A stretch of 49,188 bases of DNA from NCBI GenBank assembly GCA_024680055.1, contig JAILCP010000064.1, positions 1 to 49,188 of the forward strand, given 5' to 3'. The DNA comes from Lachnospiraceae bacterium (GTDB lineage: Bacteria; Bacillota; Clostridia; Lachnospirales; Lachnospiraceae). The translations under genes were made by a program, and so were the position numbers. The notes under the pieces were generated by a model. The model was not told the DNA's origin. It searched no databases and was given only the letters and a program-made list of their open reading frames with translations. Positions 10,063-16,866 of this stretch are shown here, one piece after another (within the stretch, counting starts at the first letter, position 1; every line of letters starts with the position of its first letter).

Positions 10063-10482
10063 ATGGCAATTAGTGAGGAATACGCAAAAGAGCATGCAGA
10101 TAGTCCTGCAGTGCTTTGTTGTAGAGCAGAAAAAGGAGTGCAGTTAACAAGTCATAACTTGGAAGATCCTGCAATTTTTGATGATTTGGTTGATTCCGGA
10201 TTGTTAAATCTTGAAGGATGTTTGAAAATCGGTCAGGTCATCGGTTCAACTCTTCAGGACACTTATGATTCATTAACACCACTTACAGAAGATAAAATTG
10301 ATGCGATTCAGGAAATGACCAAGGAAGAACCTTCCAAGAAGGAAGAAGCAAAAGGTGTAACACCTTCCATCGTTGGAAATACATTCACCATGCCGGTAGC
10401 AGGTGGAATGTTAAAGATTTCCATCGGTGAAGGAAAGAATATACATGTTTCCTTACCACTATGTAACACCAATGTACAGTAG
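10063..10482 (+). CDS. Small conserved protein, possibly related to the N-terminal part of PrdA
   Basis: 139 residues, no signal peptide or membrane segment, with a strong ribosome binding site (GGAGG, 10051-10055) and its own promoter and terminator. The N-terminal half carries VLCCRAEKG, NLEDPAIFDDLVDSGLL and DSLTPLTEDK. From memory these resemble the N-terminal part of the D-proline reductase proprotein PrdA. That comparison is recalled, not computed. A Lys/Glu-rich linker (about 85-100) leads to a short C-terminal beta domain (about 100-139). The Cys-Cys pair at residues 20-21 could be redox active. No prdB, selenocysteine gene or other reductase gene is nearby, so a working proline reductase cannot be inferred. 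Function unknown. Confidence 0.75.
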   Translation: MAISEEYAKEHADSPAVLCCRAEKGVQLTSHNLEDPAIFDDLVDSGLLNLEGCLKIGQVIGSTLQDTYDSLTPLTEDKIDAIQEMTKEEPSKKEEAKGVTPSIVGNTFTMPVAGGMLKISIGEGKNIHVSLPLCNTNVQ

Positions 10483-10491
10483 ATTGGTGTT
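10465..10491 (+). other. 9-bp hairpin across the stop codon
   Basis: AACACCAAT (10465-10473) pairs perfectly with ATTGGTGTT (10483-10491); the TAG stop lies in the loop. It sits directly before the terminator hairpin and may protect the 3' end of a strongly expressed mRNA. Confidence 0.6.
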
Positions 10492-10500
10492 GCAACCAGG

Positions 10501-10529
10501 GCGAAGCAATGATGCTTCGCTCTTTTTTT
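10501..10529 (+). terminator. Intrinsic terminator
   Basis: 8-bp stem GCGAAGCA/TGCTTCGC with a four-base loop, then TC and seven T. Confidence 0.92.
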
Positions 10530-10567
10530 GTAGGACGGTGGAACCGGCCTACACCATAAAAAGGCAA

Positions 10568-10596
10568 TAAAAGAGGCTCCCTACGCTGGGAGCCTC
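10568..10596 (-). terminator. Minus-strand terminator of the four-unit RNA
   Basis: Perfect 9-bp stem GAGGCTCCC/GGGAGCCTC with a six-base loop. On the minus strand it is followed by TTTTATTGCC and five more T. It is not followed by T on the plus strand. Confidence 0.85.
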
Positions 10597-10612
10597 TATA
10601 ACTTCGATGTCA

Positions 10613-10836
10613 ACTACGGTCCGGTAAAGCGTCGCTACCATTCCTGTCTCCATCTGATTTGTTCTTAACCACTCGATCTGGTTTGGTGAAGCATCGCCGC
10701 CATTCCGTTTCGATAAGGTCTTTGTTTAAGATAGTAACTACGGTCCGGTAAAGCATCGCTACCATTCCTGTCTCTACCAGTTACGTTCTAACAACTGTGA
10801 TCTGGTTTGGTGAAGCATCGCCACCATTCCGTTTCG
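10613..10836 (-). repeat. Four repeat units at exact 62-bp spacing
   Basis: Units at 10613-10650 (A1), 10675-10712 (B1), 10737-10774 (A2) and 10799-10836 (B2). A1/A2 and B1/B2 are near-identical pairs. A and B share a core. Each of the three steps is exactly 62 bp, with 24-bp dissimilar spacers. The pattern suggests duplication of a 62-bp unit, then of the 124-bp pair. Confidence 0.95.
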
Positions 10837-10857
10837 TTGAAGTTGTTTGATGAGATT

Positions 10858-10886
10858 ATAATATAACAACTCGAAGCAATTGTCAA
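10858..10886 (-). promoter_or_regulatory. Strong promoter of the four-unit RNA
   Basis: Minus strand: TTGACA (10881-10886), 17-bp spacer, TATTAT (10858-10863). Transcription would start near 10851. Confidence 0.85.
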
Positions 10887-10961
10887 TAATTATCTGAAAA
10901 CAATACAATTAAATACAATCTATGTCACAAATATAACATAATGGTTAAGAAGACTGTAAAA

Positions 10962-10979
10962 TTGTTATAAAAATAACAA
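10962..10979. promoter_or_regulatory. Palindrome upstream of degV
   Basis: TTGTTA-six bases-TAACAA in an AT-rich stretch between the divergent RNA and degV units; a possible regulator site. Nothing else identifiable was seen in 10887-11030. Confidence 0.3.
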
Positions 10980-11039
10980 AACATAGGATTTAAAAATGAT
11001 TGATTTTGTGAGCTTTACAAAGATAGTGGTATATAGTAA

Positions 11040-11090
11040 CCTAGTATGTAGTTATAAAAACTATGTTAAGTAGTTAAAAAATCAACTAGG
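11040..11090 (+). promoter_or_regulatory. degV 5' leader able to hide its own ribosome binding site
   Basis: CCTAGT (11040-11045) is complementary to ACTAGG (11085-11090), which contains the start of the Shine-Dalgarno sequence. Between them TAGTT (11049-11053) can pair with AACTA (11059-11063), and a second TAGTT (11071-11075) can pair with AACTA at 11084-11088. The last two options compete for the ribosome binding site. Pairing is seen in sequence; regulation is inferred. Confidence 0.35.
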
Positions 11091-11098
11091 AGAAAACT

Positions 11099-11968
11099 AT
11101 GAGTAAATTTGAAATATTAACAGAATCCACCTGTGATCTTTTACCACAGTTGGCAGAGAAATTAAAGTTGCATGTGGTAAGACTCCATGTACTTTTGGAT
11201 GGAAAGGATTATGAGAATTATCTGGATGGAAGAGAACTGTCGTTTAAGGACTTATATGACAGTATGAGAAATAAGAAGCTTCCCACCACTTCCCAGGTCA
11301 ATATAGAATCTTTTAAGGAAGAAATGGAGAGTATTTTTAAACAGGAGAAAGACATTTTGTACGTGGCTATATCAGGTGCCATGAGCGGAACTTTATGTGC
11401 CGGCAAAATGGCCGCAGAAGAATTGAAGGAGAAGTATCCTGATCGAAAGGTGTTGATTGTGGACTCCCTGGGAGCGTCTATGGGCGAAGGACTTCTTGTT
11501 TATCTTGCCGCAAAGAAAAAAGAGAAAGGTGCTACCCTGGAAGAGACCTTTGATTATACAAGGAGCCTTGTTCCAAATCTTTCTCATCTTTTTATGGTAC
11601 AGGATTTGATGCACATTTGCCGAGGTGGAAGGGCCAACAAAAGTGCAGCCATTATGGGCAGCGTATTGAACATTAAGCCGGTGATGAATGTCACAGAGGA
11701 TGGCGTATTGAATGTGGTGCAAAAGGTGCAGGGACGAAAGACCGGAATCAAACGTATGGTAAATATGGTAAAAGAAAACATTTTGTCCGTAGATCAGCCG
11801 GTGTTTGTAGGTCATGGTGACTGCCTTGCGGAGGCAGAAGCTTTTGCTCAGAAATTAAAAGATGAAATCGGGATAAAGACGGTTTACATTAACTACATCG
11901 GAGCAGTTTGCGGTTGCCATACAGGTCCGGGAATTCTGGGGGTTTTTTATCTTGGAAAGACCCGATAA
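11099..11968 (+). CDS. DegV family fatty-acid-binding protein
   Basis: 289 residues, the usual DegV length. It begins with the family pattern FEILTESTCDLLP, has the TTSQ motif near residue 63, and ends with the conserved CGCHTGPG stretch. DegV (FakB-like) proteins hold a single fatty acid molecule; some present it to the kinase FakA for phosphorylation and phospholipid synthesis. No fakA homologue is in the window, so the specific partner is unknown. The start is supported by AGGAGA eight bases upstream. The gene stands alone between the divergent four-unit RNA and the cysteine operon. Confidence 0.9.
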   Translation: MSKFEILTESTCDLLPQLAEKLKLHVVRLHVLLDGKDYENYLDGRELSFKDLYDSMRNKKLPTTSQVNIESFKEEMESIFKQEKDILYVAISGAMSGTLCAGKMAAEELKEKYPDRKVLIVDSLGASMGEGLLVYLAAKKKEKGATLEETFDYTRSLVPNLSHLFMVQDLMHICRGGRANKSAAIMGSVLNIKPVMNVTEDGVLNVVQKVQGRKTGIKRMVNMVKENILSVDQPVFVGHGDCLAEAEAFAQKLKDEIGIKTVYINYIGAVCGCHTGPGILGVFYLGKTR

Positions 11969-12017
11969 GAGACTACAATAATTATGAATGGATGTTTTAA
12001 AAAAATAAAATTTGTTA

Positions 12018-12046
12018 TTGACCCATAGTACAAAGAGTGCTATGCT
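12018..12046 (+). promoter_or_regulatory. Promoter of the cysteine leader-cysK-cysE operon
   Basis: TTGACC, 17-bp spacer, TATGCT. Transcription would start near 12053, about 25 bases before the leader ORF. Confidence 0.75.
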
Positions 12047-12077
12047 AAAACTCAAGTTAAGAAAAAGGAGCAAGGAA

Positions 12078-12179
12078 ATGTTTACAAGAAATTGTTGTTG
12101 CACAATTACATGCTGTTGTTGTATGTTGGTTTACCGGATGAAGAAGTCCTGTTGTAGCAGCAATTATTGTTGTGCATAA
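12078..12179 (+). CDS. Cysteine-rich leader peptide (attenuation)
   Basis: A 33-codon ORF with 11 Cys codons, at positions 6-8, 12-15, 25-26 and 31-32; a third of the peptide is Cys. AAGGAG (12065-12070) lies eight bases before the ATG, so it should be well translated. It sits between a promoter and an intrinsic terminator upstream of cysK, the position of a ribosome-attenuation leader. Codons 17-21 lie over the antiterminator half described separately. The likely job is sensing Cys-tRNA(Cys): low charging stalls the ribosome in the first Cys runs and lets cysK be transcribed. A free Cys-rich metal-binding peptide is a less likely alternative. Too short to appear among ordinary gene calls. 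Confidence 0.9.
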   Translation: MFTRNCCCTITCCCCMLVYRMKKSCCSSNYCCA

Positions 12180-12225
12180 TTCTTTGCATTGAGTTTGTGA
12201 AGCATCAAGACAGTAATCCGGAACC
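12128..12225 (+). promoter_or_regulatory. Antiterminator pairing in the cysK leader
   Basis: GGTT-TA-CCGGAT (12128-12139, inside the leader ORF) is complementary to ATCCGGAACC (12216-12225), which contains the whole 5' arm of the terminator: six pairs, a two-base bulge, four pairs. The two structures exclude each other. A ribosome stalled at codons 6-8 leaves the antiterminator half free; one that moves on covers it. Confidence 0.8.
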
Positions 12226-12244
12226 ATAAGGTTCCGGTTTTTTT
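12218..12244 (+). terminator. cysK attenuator terminator
   Basis: Perfect 8-bp stem CCGGAACC/GGTTCCGG with ATAA loop, then seven T, ending 18 bases before the cysK start codon. No gene lies between it and the leader ORF, so it is a conditional terminator. Confidence 0.92.
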
Positions 12245-12262
12245 AGTTAAAGGAGAGAAAAG

Positions 12263-13204
12263 ATGGCAAATATTTACAAGTCAGTGACGGAACTCATTGG
12301 AAAAACACCTCTTTTAGAGGTAACAGGAATAGAAAAGGAGTTGGATTTAAAGGCAAGAATTCTGGTAAAACTGGAATATTTAAATCCTGCGGGGAGCGTG
12401 AAAGATCGTGTGGCCAAGGCCATGATTGAGGACGCAGAGAAGAAGGGACTGTTAAAGGAAGGTTCTGTAATTATAGAGCCAACTTCCGGAAACACAGGAA
12501 TCGGCCTGGCTTCCATTGCAGCGGCCAAGGGATATAAAATGATTTTAACCATGCCGGAAACTATGAGTGTGGAACGAAGAAATATTTTAAAAGCCTATGG
12601 TGCAGAGATTGTTTTAACCGATGGCGCAAAAGGTATGACCGGTTCCATTGAAAAGGCGGAGGAATTGGCCAAAGAAATACCGGGAAGTTTTATTCCGGGA
12701 CAGTTTACCAATCCGGTGAATCCAAAGGCTCATAGAGAAAGCACCGGCCCGGAAATTTTTGAAGATACCGACGGACAGGTGGATATTTTTATCGCAGGTG
12801 TAGGTACCGGCGGAACCTTAAGCGGTGTTGGTGAATATTTGAAAGAAAAGAATTCCAAGGTAAAAGTGGTGGCACTTGAGCCGGAGTCATCTCCTGTTTT
12901 GTTAAAAGGAAAAAGCGGTGCTCACAAGATTCAGGGAATTGGTGCCAATTTTGTGCCGGATACCTTAAATACCGAGATTTATGATGAAATCTATGAAGCA
13001 AGTGATGAGGAAGGTTTTGTGGCGGCGAAGCTTTTGGCAAAAACCGAGGGCATTCTGGTGGGAATTTCCTCCGGAGCGGCCTTGAGCTGTGCCATTGCAT
13101 ATGCCAAGAAGGAAGAGAATAAGGGTAAAACCATTGTGGCCCTTTTACCGGATTCGGGAGATCGTTATTATTCAACGCCGTTATTTGTATCGGAAGAGGC
13201 CTAA
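12263..13204 (+). CDS. cysK: Cysteine synthase (O-acetylserine sulfhydrylase)
   Basis: 313 residues. A PLP enzyme that makes cysteine from O-acetylserine and sulfide. Lys47 in NPAGSVKDR is the PLP lysine. EPTSGNTGIGLA is the substrate loop, GTGGTLSGVG binds the PLP phosphate, and GISSGAALS lies near the C-terminus. AAAGGAG precedes the start. It is the first structural gene after the Cys leader and terminator and is followed by a serine acetyltransferase gene 13 bases downstream. Together they carry out both steps from serine to cysteine. Regulation by cysteine supply is expected from the leader. Confidence 0.97.
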   Translation: MANIYKSVTELIGKTPLLEVTGIEKELDLKARILVKLEYLNPAGSVKDRVAKAMIEDAEKKGLLKEGSVIIEPTSGNTGIGLASIAAAKGYKMILTMPETMSVERRNILKAYGAEIVLTDGAKGMTGSIEKAEELAKEIPGSFIPGQFTNPVNPKAHRESTGPEIFEDTDGQVDIFIAGVGTGGTLSGVGEYLKEKNSKVKVVALEPESSPVLLKGKSGAHKIQGIGANFVPDTLNTEIYDEIYEASDEEGFVAAKLLAKTEGILVGISSGAALSCAIAYAKKEENKGKTIVALLPDSGDRYYSTPLFVSEEA

Positions 13205-13217
13205 TGGAGGTGAAACT

Positions 13218-14111
13218 ATGGAACAGAAAACAGATGTGAAAGTGGAAGAACTGGTGGAATTATTGATGAATTCCACGGTTAAATTAAATGGAACAAAGAA
13301 TCCGGATTTTTTCCACGACCTTGATAAAAAGGCTATATTAGAGCTGATTAACAAACTTCAGATCATTCTTTTTCCGGATTATTTCTTAAACGAAACATAC
13401 CGGGCTTTTTCCAAACGAAATTACCTTACGGTTTTGGTGGAAGATGTGCTTTATAAATTGGCAAAACAGATTGACTTTGTGCTGGAATACGAGTGTGAGC
13501 ACTACGGGAAAAACGGTGCTCCATGCAAAAACGAATCAAAACGACTGGCACAGGCTTTTATGTCAAAATTGCCGATGATAAAGGATTACCTTGCCACAGA
13601 TATTGAGGCTATGTACGATGGAGATCCGGCTGCTTACAATGAAGACGAAATCATTTTTGCATACCCGGGACTGTATGCCATTATGGTGCATCGCATTGCC
13701 CATGAGCTGCATAAGTTAAATATTCACATTATTCCAAGGATTATGTCGGAGCATGCCCACAGCGTCACCGGAATTGACATTCATCCCGGTGCAACCATTG
13801 GAAAATACTTTTTTATCGATCACGGAACCGGTCTTGTAATTGGAGAAACCTGCATTATCGGCGATAATGTGAAAGTATATCAGGGAGTAACCCTTGGAGC
13901 GCTTTCCACAAAGGGCGGCCAGAAAATGAGGGGAGCCAGAAGACATCCCATTATCGAGGATAATGTAACCATTTATTCCGGCGCGTCCATTTTAGGCGGA
14001 GATACGGTTATCGGTAAAAATGCAGTGATCGGAGGAAACGTTTTTATCACCAAATCCGTTCCGGAAGATACTACGGTCAACATGAAAAACCAGGAAACAA
14101 ATTGGATATAA
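13218..14111 (+). CDS. cysE: Serine O-acetyltransferase
   Basis: 297 residues. I chose the ATG at 13218, seven bases after a GGAGG site and just after cysK, over an upstream in-frame ATG that would overlap cysK by more than 100 bases. The N-terminal ~150 residues are helical. The C-terminal part is a left-handed beta-helix with hexapeptide repeats: the motif GIDIHPGATIG, the catalytic-type IDHGTGLVIGE, and GALSTKGG. It makes O-acetylserine from serine and acetyl-CoA for CysK. It resembles the long EpsC-type form. Expression depends on the cysK promoter and attenuator. Confidence 0.95.
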   Translation: MEQKTDVKVEELVELLMNSTVKLNGTKNPDFFHDLDKKAILELINKLQIILFPDYFLNETYRAFSKRNYLTVLVEDVLYKLAKQIDFVLEYECEHYGKNGAPCKNESKRLAQAFMSKLPMIKDYLATDIEAMYDGDPAAYNEDEIIFAYPGLYAIMVHRIAHELHKLNIHIIPRIMSEHAHSVTGIDIHPGATIGKYFFIDHGTGLVIGETCIIGDNVKVYQGVTLGALSTKGGQKMRGARRHPIIEDNVTIYSGASILGGDTVIGKNAVIGGNVFITKSVPEDTTVNMKNQETNWI

Positions 14112-14133
14112 GACCATGAACTTGCAACAAAAC

Positions 14134-14168
14134 AGTCTTCTCTGTTATACTTCAGGGAAGACTTTTTT
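14134..14168 (+). terminator. Terminator of the cysK-cysE operon
   Basis: 11-bp stem (14134-14144 with 14153-14163, one wobble), eight-base loop, followed by a run of six T. Confidence 0.9.
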
Positions 14169-14194
14169 ATTGCAATTTTGTTGGCGCGCAGATT

Positions 14195-14234
14195 TCTTAA
14201 GAAAATCTTAATAAGTTTGCCCGTTTTTTCTTAA
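14195..14234 (+). promoter_or_regulatory. Direct repeats upstream of the two-component operon
   Basis: TCTTAA occurs at 14195, 14206 and 14229: steps of 11 and 23 bases, about one and two helical turns. This is the usual geometry of OmpR/PhoB-family binding boxes, so self-regulation by the response regulator is plausible. Confidence 0.45.
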
Positions 14235-14277
14235 ACAGAAGTTGTATTACAATCATTGGCGAAGGGAGACGAAGATT

Positions 14278-14976
14278 GTGCCAAACATATTAATTTGTGA
14301 CGATGAAAAGGACATTGTAAATGCATTAAAAATCTATTTATCAAATCCGGGAAACAACCTGTTTGAAGCGTATAACGGCCTGGAGGCTGTGGAAGTTACA
14401 AAGAGAGAGAAAATTGATTTGATTTTGATGGACATTATGATGCCCAAAATGGATGGACTTACTGCCATGGCTAAAATCCGGGAATTTAGTACCGTACCGA
14501 TTATCCTTTTAACTGCCAAAAGCGAAGATATGGATAAGATTATGGGGCTTTCAAGCGGAGCGGATGACTATATCACCAAACCCTTTAATCCCCTTGAGGT
14601 ATCTGCCAGAGTAAATTCTCAATTGCGCCGTTATTTGCAATTCAGTAACGCCATTCCAAAGAAGGCAACCTATGTCATAGGCGGAATTGAATTAAACGAT
14701 GAAAGCAAGGAAGTATTTCTGGATGGGGAACCCATTTCACTCACACCAAAAGAATATGAGATTTTAAAGCTTTTAATGTCCAATCCCGGCACAGTTTTTT
14801 CGCTGAAGGAAATCTATAGCGAAGTATGGAGAGAAAAACCATTTGGTTCGGAAAATACAGTAGCCGTTCATATTCGCCACCTTCGAGAAAAAATAGAAAT
14901 TGACCCGGCAGAGCCAAGGTATATTAAAGTGATTTTTGGCCAGGGTTACAAAATCGAGAAAGGTCGTGAATTATGA
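14278..14976 (+). CDS. OmpR/PhoB-family response regulator
   Basis: 232 residues from a GTG start at 14278, chosen because AAGGGAG lies nine bases before it and it gives the normal N-terminus PNILICDDEKD; a TTG 36 bases earlier lacks a site. The receiver domain (1-120) has the acidic pocket CDDE, phospho-acceptor Asp52 in LMDIMMPKMDG and Lys in YITKPFNP. The C-terminal winged helix (about 135-230) has LTPKEYEILKLL and VAVHIRHLREKIE. The next gene, its kinase partner, overlaps by four bases (ATGA). Confidence 0.95.
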   Translation: MPNILICDDEKDIVNALKIYLSNPGNNLFEAYNGLEAVEVTKREKIDLILMDIMMPKMDGLTAMAKIREFSTVPIILLTAKSEDMDKIMGLSSGADDYITKPFNPLEVSARVNSQLRRYLQFSNAIPKKATYVIGGIELNDESKEVFLDGEPISLTPKEYEILKLLMSNPGTVFSLKEIYSEVWREKPFGSENTVAVHIRHLREKIEIDPAEPRYIKVIFGQGYKIEKGREL

Positions 14977-16826
14977 AAACGTTCATTCGAACACCGGTAG
15001 GAAAAAGCTTTCTACTATTTTTAAACGTTATCAGTGTAATTATGGTGATGGGATGTATTGGAGTTGCAGTATTTGATGTGACTAGCGATGTGTATTCAAA
15101 AAGCAAAGGAGAGGCCATTTTTGATGTTCAGTATGATTTGGATATCAACAATGAAGGTGCCCTGGCTGCAATCAGAGAACAGCTGCCAAGGGAGACTTCC
15201 ACAAAGATGGACAGTGGCGGAACAGCCCTGATGGATTTTGTTCTTGAGGATAAAAATAACAAAGTGCTTCTTTCTTCCACTGACGTAGAAAAGGACCTTG
15301 AAAATACGGCTTATGTATCCTACTCTGTGAAAGATGGAATGATTCAGGATGTGTCTGTAAGAGCGGAAGATGATGCGAAAGAGTATAAGAAGGCAATACT
15401 TTATTATTCCATCCATGACGATCCTTTAGATTATTCCTACCATCATGCAAAAATACTGGGATATATGTACGATATTCGTTATATCGTGTATCCGGTGGGC
15501 GTTGTTTTTGGCTTGTTGGTGGTAGTTACCTTTGTTCTTTTACTGTGTTTTGCAGGAAGAAACAAAAACGGAGAATTGGAAGATAGCCCAATATGGAAAA
15601 TTCCATACGATTTGGAATTGCTTTTCTACATTATGGTGGCAGGTACTGCCGGAGGGATTGCAACAACTTCTACCGGGGAAAACGCAATGTTTTTTGGAAT
15701 TGTGGCCATCATTCTCGACTACATAGGTTTGTTATGTGTCCTTATGAGCGGAGCGGCAAGAATCAAAAACAAAGTCCTGGTAAAACGGACCTTAACCTAT
15801 AAAATATGGACCATGCTGGTATTTCCGTTTCAGCATTTGGATGTATTAAAACGTGTAATGCTTGCACTGGGGTTACTTACGGTTTTGGAAGGTATGGTAA
15901 TCTACCTTAATATGTGGAACGGTGATGCCACATTAGCTTTCTGGTTTGTGGAAAAAATCGTGCTTGTTCCTTTTATATTGAGAATCGCTTATGAGATGAA
16001 CCAACTGCAAACAGCAGGCCGTGCCATAGCAAAGGGAGAGGAAAACGTTCACATGGATACAAAAAAACTCCATGGTGCGCTAAAAGAACATGGTGAGAAT
16101 TTAAATAACGTGGCGGAGGGCATTCACTCTGCAGTGGAAAAACAAATGCAAAGCGAACGCTTAAAAACCGAAATGATTACCAATGTATCCCATGATTTGA
16201 AAACGCCGTTAACCTCTATTGTGAACTACGCGGATCTGATTGGAAAAGAAGAGTGTGATAATGAGAAAATCAAAGAGTACTCCGAGGTGTTGCTTCGTCA
16301 ATCCACCCGTATGAAGCGTCTTATCGAGGATCTTGTGGAGGTTTCAAAAGCCAACACCGGAAACCTGGATGTGGCGTTAGAACCTTGCAATATGGGAGTA
16401 TTCCTTGATCAGACCCAGGGAGAATATATAGAGAAATTACAAAAAGCGAATCTGGAACTTTTTATAACGAAACCGGAAAAAGAGATTCAGGTGATGGCGG
16501 ATGGCCGCAGAATGTGGCGTATTTTCGACAACCTGATGAATAACATATGCAAGTACGCCAAAGAGGACACCAGGGTGTACATTGATTTGAACGAAACAGA
16601 AGAAAATGTTCAAATCGTCTTTAAAAATATTTCCAAAGAACCTTTGAATATTTCACCAAAGGAGCTGATGGAGCGGTTTGTACGAGGAGACAAATCCAGA
16701 AATACCGAAGGAAACGGACTTGGCCTTTCCATTGCAGAAAGTCTTGCCAGGTTACAAAACGGACAGATGGAACTGTTTATAGACGGAGATTTATTTAAAG
16801 TGGTTCTTCAGTTTCCAAAGATATAA
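14973..16826 (+). CDS. Membrane sensor histidine kinase
   Basis: 617 residues. One membrane segment (about 12-34), an extracellular region of about 130 residues, then five more predicted segments up to about residue 345. HisKA has the phospho-acceptor His407 in VSHDLKTPLTS. The ATP-binding domain has the N box FDNLMNNICKYA and the G box GNGLGLSIAE. The extracellular loop is the likely sensor; its ligand is unknown. The six-segment membrane part is larger than in the simple two-segment kinases, as in some membrane-stress sensors. It forms an operon with the regulator. Confidence 0.93.
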   Translation: MKTFIRTPVGKSFLLFLNVISVIMVMGCIGVAVFDVTSDVYSKSKGEAIFDVQYDLDINNEGALAAIREQLPRETSTKMDSGGTALMDFVLEDKNNKVLLSSTDVEKDLENTAYVSYSVKDGMIQDVSVRAEDDAKEYKKAILYYSIHDDPLDYSYHHAKILGYMYDIRYIVYPVGVVFGLLVVVTFVLLLCFAGRNKNGELEDSPIWKIPYDLELLFYIMVAGTAGGIATTSTGENAMFFGIVAIILDYIGLLCVLMSGAARIKNKVLVKRTLTYKIWTMLVFPFQHLDVLKRVMLALGLLTVLEGMVIYLNMWNGDATLAFWFVEKIVLVPFILRIAYEMNQLQTAGRAIAKGEENVHMDTKKLHGALKEHGENLNNVAEGIHSAVEKQMQSERLKTEMITNVSHDLKTPLTSIVNYADLIGKEECDNEKIKEYSEVLLRQSTRMKRLIEDLVEVSKANTGNLDVALEPCNMGVFLDQTQGEYIEKLQKANLELFITKPEKEIQVMADGRRMWRIFDNLMNNICKYAKEDTRVYIDLNETEENVQIVFKNISKEPLNISPKELMERFVRGDKSRNTEGNGLGLSIAESLARLQNGQMELFIDGDLFKVVLQFPKI

Positions 16827-16828
16827 TA

Positions 16829-16865
16829 AAAAAGGGAGCTGCCTTTTGTGGCAACTCCCTTTTGA
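16829..16865. terminator. Bidirectional terminator
   Basis: A stem AAAGGGAGCTGCC/GGCAACTCCCTTT with one mismatch and a six-base loop, with A and T runs on both sides. It serves the kinase gene and the convergent secreted-protein gene. Confidence 0.85.
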
Positions 16866-16866
16866 C

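Larger units (their letters stand above)
10566..10851 (-). ncRNA. Structured minus-strand RNA of four 62-nt units
   Basis: A transcription unit without an ORF on the minus strand. It has a perfect TTGACA with a 17-bp spacer and TATTAT at the right end (10858-10886), and a 9-bp terminator hairpin followed by a T-rich stretch at the left end. Predicted length is about 285 nt. The body is four related 38-nt units separated by 24-nt variable segments. In RNA sense each unit has a GGA followed by a five-base-pair stem around the nine-base loop GCGAYGCUU. Stem pairs change between units in a compensatory way (UGGUG/CACCA against UGGUA/UACCG), which supports an RNA structure. One unit (10675-10712) has a C-A mismatch. 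I do not recognise a known family. Ends are inferred. Confidence 0.75.

Noticed and set aside
10613-10836. CRISPR array
   Set aside because: Four 38-bp units with 24-bp spacers look array-like, but the units alternate in two types, are imperfect, form internal stem-loops, sit within a promoter-terminator unit, and there are no cas genes.
12000-12262. T-box or SAM riboswitch for the cysK operon
   Set aside because: The leader is too short for either and lacks the T-box sequence; the Cys ORF and terminator explain it.
13089-13217. Longer cysE start inside cysK
   Set aside because: It would overlap cysK by over 100 bases and lacks a site; ATG 13218 has GGAGG and the family N-terminus.
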